NCBI GenBank assembly: GCA_965220935.1
Contig: OZ244857.1
Coordinates: forward strand, 2,418,001-2,482,000
DNA from: Bin80 sp965220935
GTDB taxonomy: Bacteria; Bacteroidota; Rhodothermia; Rhodothermales; Bin80
Reading direction: 5' to 3'
DNA length: 64,000 nt
Both the position numbers and the translations under genes were made by a program. Positions 29,001 through 37,100 of the stretch are shown in pieces; position 1 is the first letter of the stretch; each line of letters opens with the position of its first letter. Under the pieces are notes generated by a model. That model saw only the letters and a program-made list of their open reading frames with translations, was not told where the DNA came from and did no database searches.

Positions 29001-31319
29001 GTCATTGATGGGAAATCAGAATCATCTGGGCTACCTGTTCTTTTCTGTTCTCCGACCATGGAGCTCGGAGTAGATATTGCCTCGCTGAATGCAGTGTACA
29101 TGCGGAACGTTCCTCCTACGCCAGCCAATTACGCACAGCGCAGTGGACGCGCTGGAAGGAGTGGTCAGCCCGCACTAGTAATTACCTACTGCGCAGCACG
29201 GTCTCCGCATGATCAATATTTTTTCTCCAATCCAACACGCATGGTCAGTGGCACTGTTACCCCTCCGAATATAGATTTAGCAAACGAAGATCTCATTCGT
29301 AGCCATTTGCAAGCAGTCTGGCTCACTGAGACAGGTATGAAACTGCCAAAGTCAGTATCCGAAATTCTTGATAGATCGGATAGTCCTGATCATCCTCTAC
29401 GCGAAGAGATTGAGAAACAAATTCATTCATCAAAGATTATATTTCGAGCGCAAACTCGTGCACATCGCATCCTTCAGACGCTGATATCTGCTCTCTCTCC
29501 TGAAGATGCTCCTTGGTATACAGATACTTGGTTGGAAAGTACTATACGAGCCGCAGAGTTACGGTTTAACGAAGCTTTTGATCGATGGCGTTCTCTCTAT
29601 CGCGCAACAGTTATCCAAATGAGTTCTGCAGAAAACATCTTGAAAAATGCTGCTGCAACTGAGCAAGACCGGAGTGAGGCAAAGAAGCGACATGATCAGG
29701 CGTATACTCAACAAAATCTTCTTCTCGGAAAGAGAAACGTTACAGTTAACTCTGACTTTTATACCTACCGTTATCTGGCGTCGGAAGGTTTCTTGCCAGG
29801 CTATAATTTTCCTCGCCTACCCCTATTAGCATTTATTCCAGGCCGACGCAAAAAAGTTGGGCGAGATTCATTTTTAAGTAGACCTAGATTTCTAGGACTT
29901 TCTGAATTCGGCCCTCGATCAATCATATATCATGAGGGAAGCATATATCGGGTGCAACGTGCTATTTTATCACCACATGATGAGTCCGAGGTAACCATAT
30001 CCTCCAAACTTCCAGTACAAACTACCATGATCTGCAATACCTGCGGTTACGGCCATTTTGGAGATCTGAGTGACTCTGAGCGTTGCGTCAATTGCAATGA
30101 ATTGCTTGGGGGAGGGCGCATGATCCGCAACCTTTATCATATTGAGCAGGTCTCTACTCAGAGAATTACACGCATTACTTCTGATGAAGAGGAGCGTAGG
30201 CGCCAAGGATACGAAATGATTACAACCCTTCAATTCAATCAGGACAATGGTCAAGCACGAAGAGAAATAATTACTATTGAGGATAATGATTCTCCTTTAT
30301 TGGAACTCTGCTATGCTCCTTCTTCAACATTATGGCGTATTAATCTTGGATGGCACCGACGTAAAGAGAAATCTATAAACGGATTTAGTATAGATGCTAA
30401 TTCTGGCGCATGGACTAAGGATTCTCAGGCTTTGACAGATGTTCAGGATGACTTAATCCAAGAGGGCAAAACGATTCAACGTATTAGTCCATTTGTGAAA
30501 GACACTCGAAATATACTGATTCTTCAACCTCTGATTGAATTAGATGAAGTAGTTTTGGTCTCCATGCAATACGCCATCAAGCGGAGTATTGAGCATGAAT
30601 TCCAACTTGAAGAGTCTGAACTTACTGCTGAACCTCTGCCCGATCGTCATCAACGTAACAATATTCTATTTTACGAATCTGCTGAGGGAGGGGCAGGGGT
30701 ACTCGCCCACCTAACAGGTGATCTGGACACTTTTGCAAGAATAGCGAAAAGAGCGCTCAAAATCTGCCACTACAAATCTAAAACTGAAACATGGTCAGGC
30801 CTAGATGATCTTGAAAACATGGAGACAGACTGCGAAGCTGGTTGCTATAAATGTCTGTTGAGTTACTACAATCAAATTGATCACGCACTGATTGATCGCA
30901 GAAATCAAAATCTACTTGACTTGCTTTGTAGACTGAGTGTCGCTTCCTCAAAAGCACAAACCAATATCACTAGTGCTGACAGCTATGAGGAACTTCTAAA
31001 TGGTTCATCCTCCTCACTGGAAAAAGAGTGGTTGAATTTCATCCAATCAAATGGCTATCATCTTCCCGATAAATGCCAACCTTATCTGGAAGCCTATGAG
31101 ACTCGTCCTGACTTCGCTTACACTAAATACCAAATATTGATCTATATTGATGGTCCGCATCATCAGGAAAAAACTCGTGTGGATGCAGATAAAATCATTG
31201 ATCGGCGTCTTACAAATGGAGGTTATACGGTGATCCGCTTTACTAGTAATCAAAGAGAATGGTTCAAAATTGTACATCAATATTCCTGGGTATTTGGATC
31301 AAAGCCATCTACGACATAG
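26079..31319 (+). CDS. Giant DEAD/DEAH-type helicase with DUF1998 region and Vsr-like C-terminal nuclease domain (defence)
   Basis: 1,746 residues. Walker A is TTGTGSGKSLAY (~111-120), YPMNALCNSQ follows, the DExH box is VLDELHTYRGRQGGDVA (~234), and motif VI is QRSGRAGRSGQP (~1020). This is the YprA/COG1205 branch that includes DrmA and DruE. A zinc-binding part (CNTCGYGHFGDL...CVNCNELLGGG, ~1320) and DUF1998 motifs (FYESAEGGAGVL ~1530, CEAGCYKCLLSY ~1587) follow. The last ~110 residues (RPDFAY, IYIDGPHHQ, VIRFTSNQ) look like a Vsr/PD-(D/E)XK endonuclease. DISARM has helicase and DUF1998 as two proteins (DrmA, DrmB); here they are one, as in Druantia DruE. It is the first gene of the operon, ending 1 bp before the SNF2 gene start. 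Confidence 0.87.
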   Translation: MNVFAFREKIIAEYARFSRSFTKILSKDILDKVNEIYAKEHFWPPPLVQLNPNFESGGYIKQLVSDGLLHPECDNIFRIRSEDDLFGQPIRLYHHQKEAIRIAAKQESYVLTTGTGSGKSLAYFIPIVNDVLQRKDAGKTTHQITAIVVYPMNALCNSQLEELEKYLTLGYGKGLEPVTFARYTGQESQEQRASIAKNPPDILLTNYVMLELIMTRFMETDKAIRNHAAGLRFLVLDELHTYRGRQGGDVAMLVRRVRERFNENLMCIGTSATMISEGLHAERNEVVASIAGQIFGVSVKPDNVITETLKLVTPSYQSTSNADLRVSIERGIPNNLNYEELSKHPVANWVEHNMGIEKIENKYARIFRPLSIHEGSKRLANETNLDVSVCERYLTDFLLMSHKCQNEKGLSLFAFRLHQFISRAWSVYTTLEPPDTRYITLEGQQFKPGNRNLPLYSLCFCRQCGQEYIPVWAELEGNDPVSFTSRDLNDRLSEEEDRKCGYLMPDTSSLFDSVNIEDQYPESWVEARTGRIQLKPSYRRYAPTSVQVSTDGNVVRQGLPSWFISGSFRFCLNPECDVHYVGNIRELTKLSGLSSEGRSSATTILTLSSLKYLIGTDLDDETKKILAFTDNRQDASLQAGHFNDFIQILMLRGALLAAIQNESDGRLTDNSLTHRVLDHLHLDTFDYASNPQAKGPRAEETLETLRYILGYRLYFDLQRGWRITNPNLEQLGLLEIRYRDLMECCQDEDEWQALHPLIGNMKPESRHEIAREILDLMRKSLCIKTIFLDSERLERVGNASYNLLKEPWGLSEDEKLQPISFMIPRPKRRQDIRSKNLHISHRSVFGKKVKSRNFWGTDNPHYPEKFGEDLYNRIIDDVLSVLTIYGYVDSSDLAGNVTGYTLNSSVLEWHYVKELNEPPSNEFFYQLYKNVANSFKNHDRLFHQLEAGEHTAQVDSETRKEREFRFRKGLASEKVIDGKSESSGLPVLFCSPTMELGVDIASLNAVYMRNVPPTPANYAQRSGRAGRSGQPALVITYCAARSPHDQYFFSNPTRMVSGTVTPPNIDLANEDLIRSHLQAVWLTETGMKLPKSVSEILDRSDSPDHPLREEIEKQIHSSKIIFRAQTRAHRILQTLISALSPEDAPWYTDTWLESTIRAAELRFNEAFDRWRSLYRATVIQMSSAENILKNAAATEQDRSEAKKRHDQAYTQQNLLLGKRNVTVNSDFYTYRYLASEGFLPGYNFPRLPLLAFIPGRRKKVGRDSFLSRPRFLGLSEFGPRSIIYHEGSIYRVQRAILSPHDESEVTISSKLPVQTTMICNTCGYGHFGDLSDSERCVNCNELLGGGRMIRNLYHIEQVSTQRITRITSDEEERRRQGYEMITTLQFNQDNGQARREIITIEDNDSPLLELCYAPSSTLWRINLGWHRRKEKSINGFSIDANSGAWTKDSQALTDVQDDLIQEGKTIQRISPFVKDTRNILILQPLIELDEVVLVSMQYAIKRSIEHEFQLEESELTAEPLPDRHQRNNILFYESAEGGAGVLAHLTGDLDTFARIAKRALKICHYKSKTETWSGLDDLENMETDCEAGCYKCLLSYYNQIDHALIDRRNQNLLDLLCRLSVASSKAQTNITSADSYEELLNGSSSSLEKEWLNFIQSNGYHLPDKCQPYLEAYETRPDFAYTKYQILIYIDGPHHQEKTRVDADKIIDRRLTNGGYTVIRFTSNQREWFKIVHQYSWVFGSKPSTT

Positions 31320-31320
31320 C

Positions 31321-34164
31321 ATGGAGGTCGTGAACTTCAAGCCTGGAGATTTGGTGCGACTTCGCGGGCGAGAATGGGTTGTTCTTCCAGATCTTCGGGC
31401 TGATCTACTCAAAATCCGACCACTTGGTGGATCCGAGCGTGATGCAACTCTGATCTACCTGCCACTTGAGCCTGAAAAACCCGTTCATTCAACTTTTGAC
31501 CTTCCCGATCCTGAACAAGTAGGTTCCAGAGATTCGGCTATGTTATTACGTGACGCTCTTCGTCTAAAACTGCGCTCTGGTGCGGGACCCTTTAGGAGTT
31601 TTGGCAATCTCAATTTTGAGCCCAGAACCTATCAATTGGTCCCTCTATTGATGTCTCTTAAACAATCTCCCATTCGACTTCTCATCGCTGATGATGTTGG
31701 CATTGGAAAAACTATTGAAGCAGGCCTGATCGTCAGGGAGATGTTTGACCGTGGTGAGATTGAACGATTTACGGTGATTTGCCCCCCACATTTGTGTGAC
31801 CAATGGCAACGAGAGTTGGGAGAAAAATTTCATTTTGATGCTGAGATCATCCGTACTGGAACAGCTGCTCGCCTGGAGCGAGGTTTACAACAAGATGAGT
31901 CTGTTTTTGAGGTCCATCCATTTACGGTCGTCTCTCTTGATTATATCAAATCAGATCGCAGAAGGACTGATTTCCTCCGTAGTTGCCCGAATTTCGTTAT
32001 TGTTGATGAAGCTCATACCTGCGTTTCTGGAAATCCAAATACGCGTCATCAGCGCTACCAGCTCCTCAAAGGACTTTCTAGTGACACTCTGCGAAGCATC
32101 GTTCTCCTTACTGCAACCCCACATTCAGGCAATGATGTTGCATTTCATAATTTACTCTCTTTACTGAAGCCAGAGTTTGCGAAACTTGCTGAATTACCTC
32201 CGGGAGATCAACGACAATCCCTTCGTGATAAGTTGTCCCAGCATTTTGTACAACGCCGCCGAGGTGATATTGAGGAATGGGAGGATCAGAATCAATTTCC
32301 AATCAGGGAAACCCGCGAGAGAACCTATCAACTGACGGGAGATTGGGGAGTGTTATTTAGCGAGGTTCTCGTGTATGCTAGAACTATGGTTAAGCGTACA
32401 GAAGGAGGTACATCCCTTCAGCAGAGAATGTCTTGGTGGGCTGCCCTTGCACTGTTGCGGTGTATTTCCTCTAGCCCTGCAGCCGCCCATATGTCACTGC
32501 GAACTCGCCTAAAAGCTACGATCGGAGATACAGAAGATGAGCAAATAAATAATTTAGACAAGAACGTCCGTGACACAGTGATTGACGAGGCTGATAACGC
32601 TCTAACATCAACTGAAAGCATACCCGCTGGAACGGTTGAAGCACGAGAGGATTCCCGCATATTAAGCGAGCTAATTGAACGAGCGAAAGAACTACGTGGA
32701 CCGACAATGGACCCTAAACTCTGTTCTCTCATCACTGAAATCAAAGCACTGATACGCGATCAATATAGGCCAGTTATTTTCTGCCGCTATATTGCGACAG
32801 CACATTATGTTGGGGAACAGTTGAAACACGCTCTTCCCTCGCGAAGCACTCATGTCATCACTGTGACAGGAGAACTTGACCCTAATCAACGTGAAGCAGA
32901 TATTGAATCGTTTCAGCATCTCTCCAGTGATATTCATCCTGTGCTAGTGGCTACGGATTGTCTTTCTGAAGGAATTAATCTTCAGAATTATTTTAACGCC
33001 ATCGTTCACTATGATCTTGCGTGGAATCCAACGCGCCATGAACAGCGAGAGGGCCGTGCAGATCGGTTCGGGCAGACCTCCAAAGTAGTGCGTACGCTCC
33101 TGCTCTATGGAGAAAACAATCCCATTGACGGTGCAATTATTCGTGTAATACTTAATAAGGCCGAACAGATCCGAAAAGAACTTGGCGTTCATGTTCCTTC
33201 ACCCGTTGAAAATGACAAGCTTCTGGAGACTATAATGATGGCTGCCCTTCTTCAAAGCGATGCATCTACTGCTCTGCCAGATCTTGACTTTGGAAATACT
33301 GAGGATGAGGTGGACATTGCCTGGGAAAGGGTTAAGCAAAAAATTTCCCGAACTGTATTTGCTCAACGTACCTTGAGACCTGATGATGTTATACCAGAAT
33401 GGGAAAAGACCGTCTCCGTGTTAGGAGGATCTCATGATGCAGAACGCTTCGTTCGTTCCGCTACAAATCGTCTCGGAGCCCCGCTCAATGCAGAAAAAGA
33501 CTACTTTCAATTTCCCGTGAAGCATTTACCAAAACAGCTCCAGGATCAATTAGGAGATATAGGATTCAAGGAAACGACGAAAATTACATTCTCCCAGCCA
33601 CCACCGATGGGTGTAAACTATGTGCACAGAACTCATCCGATCATTTCAACGCTTGCGGATTATGTAGCAGAGCTCTCATTAGATAATAAGTGTGATATAG
33701 GTGCGAGATGTAGCGCTATGTTTACCAGAGATGTGACAGAGCGGACTGTTCTTTATCTACTCAGACTCCGTTTTCAACTTCATGTTGAGCAACGAAACAG
33801 CGACGGGAAATTCATCCCACTTAAATCCTTGCTTGCTGAAGAGTGTACAGGGGTTGCAATCCGCGGAATTGACTCGCCCGAAATCCTGACAGATCATGAT
33901 GCTTTTGATCTTCTTTCTGCTGAACCATCAAGCAACATGGATACAGGTCAGAAAACATTCATGATCAGACAAGTTTTGGGAGAACTTGATACCGTTGAGA
34001 GTATTTTTATCCGCATCGCTAACCAACAATCTGAACAGCTTCTTAAAGATCACCGCAGGATTCGTGATGCCAGCGATATGAGAGGGTTAAGATATAATGT
34101 AGAACCCTGCCTACCGGTTGATAAGATTGGGATATATGTTTTTATGCCCTCTGTAAAGTTGTGA
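31321..34164 (+). CDS. SNF2-family helicase, DrmD-like (DISARM-type)
   Basis: 947 residues; start chosen at 31321 (MEVVNFKPGDLVRLRGREW), because an earlier in-frame start would overlap the upstream gene. A small N-terminal domain binds around GDLVRLRGREWVV. Walker A is ADDVGIGKTIEAGL (~123), the DEAH box is VIVDEAHTC (~227), LLTATPHSGN is motif III, and the second RecA domain ends in EQREGRADRFGQTSKV (~577). The pattern matches RapA/SNF2 proteins annotated as DrmD in DISARM systems. It sits between the giant helicase and the methylase with 1-bp gaps, so the three are almost certainly co-transcribed. Expected role: ATP-driven DNA translocation on invading DNA. Confidence 0.88.
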   Translation: MEVVNFKPGDLVRLRGREWVVLPDLRADLLKIRPLGGSERDATLIYLPLEPEKPVHSTFDLPDPEQVGSRDSAMLLRDALRLKLRSGAGPFRSFGNLNFEPRTYQLVPLLMSLKQSPIRLLIADDVGIGKTIEAGLIVREMFDRGEIERFTVICPPHLCDQWQRELGEKFHFDAEIIRTGTAARLERGLQQDESVFEVHPFTVVSLDYIKSDRRRTDFLRSCPNFVIVDEAHTCVSGNPNTRHQRYQLLKGLSSDTLRSIVLLTATPHSGNDVAFHNLLSLLKPEFAKLAELPPGDQRQSLRDKLSQHFVQRRRGDIEEWEDQNQFPIRETRERTYQLTGDWGVLFSEVLVYARTMVKRTEGGTSLQQRMSWWAALALLRCISSSPAAAHMSLRTRLKATIGDTEDEQINNLDKNVRDTVIDEADNALTSTESIPAGTVEAREDSRILSELIERAKELRGPTMDPKLCSLITEIKALIRDQYRPVIFCRYIATAHYVGEQLKHALPSRSTHVITVTGELDPNQREADIESFQHLSSDIHPVLVATDCLSEGINLQNYFNAIVHYDLAWNPTRHEQREGRADRFGQTSKVVRTLLLYGENNPIDGAIIRVILNKAEQIRKELGVHVPSPVENDKLLETIMMAALLQSDASTALPDLDFGNTEDEVDIAWERVKQKISRTVFAQRTLRPDDVIPEWEKTVSVLGGSHDAERFVRSATNRLGAPLNAEKDYFQFPVKHLPKQLQDQLGDIGFKETTKITFSQPPPMGVNYVHRTHPIISTLADYVAELSLDNKCDIGARCSAMFTRDVTERTVLYLLRLRFQLHVEQRNSDGKFIPLKSLLAEECTGVAIRGIDSPEILTDHDAFDLLSAEPSSNMDTGQKTFMIRQVLGELDTVESIFIRIANQQSEQLLKDHRRIRDASDMRGLRYNVEPCLPVDKIGIYVFMPSVKL

Positions 34165-34165
34165 T

Positions 34166-37100
34166 ATGGAAAAAATCAGAACTAACGATGTATTCACAGC
34201 CTTGAGGATTGAGGGTGGTATTTTACCTCCAGAATATCTCCAAAGGATCGCACAGCTTAATGCGTCTAATCAATCAGATCAAGATTATGATCTTTCTGAA
34301 TCACTCATTCTTAAAGAAGAGATTGGTCGTTATTGGAAAATTGCTACTGACCTTTACGAGCGCTATAATCGATTGCGAGTGCGCCGAAGTACCAGACAGG
34401 AATCATCCGTAGTAGAAGATTGGTGTGTTCCTTTTATTCGGAATATTCTAGGATACGAAAATCTGATTTCAACGAGTGATGTTGAAATTAATGATCGTTT
34501 TTTCAAGTTAACTCATGTTACGCATAATGGTGCTGTGCCTATTCTTTTGGTATCCCAGGACTCTCTGGACAAATCGTTTCCCGAACTTGGCTATGATGGC
34601 CGTAGGCAGGCAGCTCATGGCATTATGCAGGAATATTTGAATACTGAAGATGCTGCACTTTGGGGAATTATTTCTAATGGATCAAAGCTCCGAATCCTGC
34701 GCGATAATGTGAGCCTTACACGTCCTGCATTCATAGAGGCCGACCTTGATCTCATTCTCTCAGAAGGACTTTACTCAGAATTTTCTGCCCTCTGGCTTGT
34801 AACTCATTCCACACGCCTCCGCCCAATTGATGATAAACCATCCCTCTGTATAATTGAAACTTGGCGCACAGAAGCTCAAGAAACAGGTCAACGTATCCGA
34901 GAAAACTTACGTGTAGGTGTCAGCGAATCTCTTCGAAAACTTGGAAGTGGTTTTCTGCGTCATCACAAAAACGATCATCTCAGACAGGCACTTCGGAACG
35001 GTGAATTAACTCCAGAGGAGTATTTCCAGCAACTCCTTCAACTCATTTATCGGCTTCTTTTTCTTTTCACAGCTGAAGATCGTAACCTGCTACACACACC
35101 AGAGTCCACGAAAGAACAACGTGGAATCTACATAGATGGTTACTCTCTAGATCAGATACGCAACCGTACTCTTCGTGGCCGTCATTATGATCAATATGAG
35201 GACCTATGGAGGGGACTTCAAGTCACCTTCCATGCACTTGCACGAGGTTGCTCGGGCCTCGGACTTCCTGCTCTAGGAGGACTTTTTCAAAAGGCCAATG
35301 CATTTGATATTGAGCGCTCGGAAATTTCGAACGCTGATCTGCTTAAGGCCATTAAAAACATCTCTTTCTTTCAATCTAAGCGAAGTCTAACGCGAATCAA
35401 TTACAGAGATATGGGCACAGAAGAGTTAGGATCTGTCTATGAAAGTCTATTGGAGCTTCAACCGTTTATTGACGTTGAAAACTGGGTTTTTGGCCTTGTT
35501 GGTGATGGGCCTGAAAAAGTCAAAGGATCAAAACGAAAGCTCACTGGATCTTATTATACTCCCCCGTCACTTGTGAGCGAATTGATCAAGTCAGCATTGG
35601 AACCCGTTATTAAGCAGACTGTGGAAGATAATCCAGAGGACCCTCGTGGTGCGATTCTTAAACTGAATATCCTTGATCCTTCGTGCGGTTCCGGGCATTT
35701 TCTTTTGGCGGCCGCCCATCGACTTACATCCGAGATCGCTTATATAGATCATGGAACAATCTCACCTGATGAAACCACTAGACAGCACATTTTGCGGGAA
35801 GTTGTGCAGCATTGCATTTATGGGGTAGACATCAATCCTCTTGCTGTTGAACTCTGCAAGACTGCTTTATGGATTGAGACCGTGGAGCCTGGAAAGCCCC
35901 TCACCTTTCTTGACTCCCACATTATTCAGGGAGACAGTCTGGTTGGGATTTTTGATCCATCAATTATGGAAAATGGAATTCCTAATAAGGCATATAATGC
36001 TCTAACCGATGACATTAAAGATGTTTGTCAAAACCTCAAAAAGCGAAATAATGAACCACATTTACCTAGTTTATTTGATGAGGATGCGGCCCTAGAAGTT
36101 GCCGTGACGACTATTGACTTAGATTCAATGCCAGAGGATACTTTGGGAGATATTGAGCGTAAGTCTGCAGCATGGCAGGATATGCAGCTTGGAGACAGGT
36201 GGACGAATGAAAAGTTACGAGCCAATCTATTTGTGGGAGCTTTTTTTGCTCCGAAAACATCTGAAACGATTAATCTTGTTCCTCTTTCAAATGATCTCGC
36301 TTCACTAGATGGTGACAGTAGTTCTCGGCGTCCGGGTGTTGATGAATTTATAAATAATTTGGCATTAAAACATTCGTTCCTTCACTGGCATCTTGCCTTT
36401 GCAGAGATCATGCAAGATGGTGGATTTAACTGTGTCCTTGGAAATCCACCTTGGGAGCGAATTAAGCTACAGGAAAAAGAGTTCTTTTCTACACGATCAG
36501 AAGAAATTGCGAATGCTCCAAACAAGGCAAGTAGAGCTCAACTTATTAAAAAACTAAACAGTGAAGATGCCTCAGTTGCTGAAAAAGCCTTGTTTACTGA
36601 ATTTCGGAGTGCAAAGCATAGATCTGATGCCGTGAGTTTGTTTGCCCGAACAGGAGGACGTTTCCCATTGAGTGGAATTGGAGATCTGAATACTTATCCT
36701 CTATTTTCTGAGCTCTTTCTACAACTCGTCCATCCGCAGGGGCGAGCGGGTTTGATTGTTCCTACAGGTATTGCCACAGATGATACTACAAAAAAATTCT
36801 TTAACCATTTGGTTATCAATCACAGGCTCGTGAGTTTGTTTGACTTTCAAAACAGAGCTGGCATTTTCCCCGACGTTACAGGTTTAATGAGATTTTCTCT
36901 CTTAACCTTTAATGGAAATACAAATTCTGATTCTAAACCAGAATTTGCATTTTTTCTTCATCAAACGGAAAATTTAAAAGAAAAAGAACGACGAATTCAG
37001 CTATCAATAGATGATTTTCAGTTATTCAATCCGAACACGCTGAACTGCCCCATCTTTCGCACTAATCATGACGTTAACATTGCGCGCAAGATGTTTAAGC

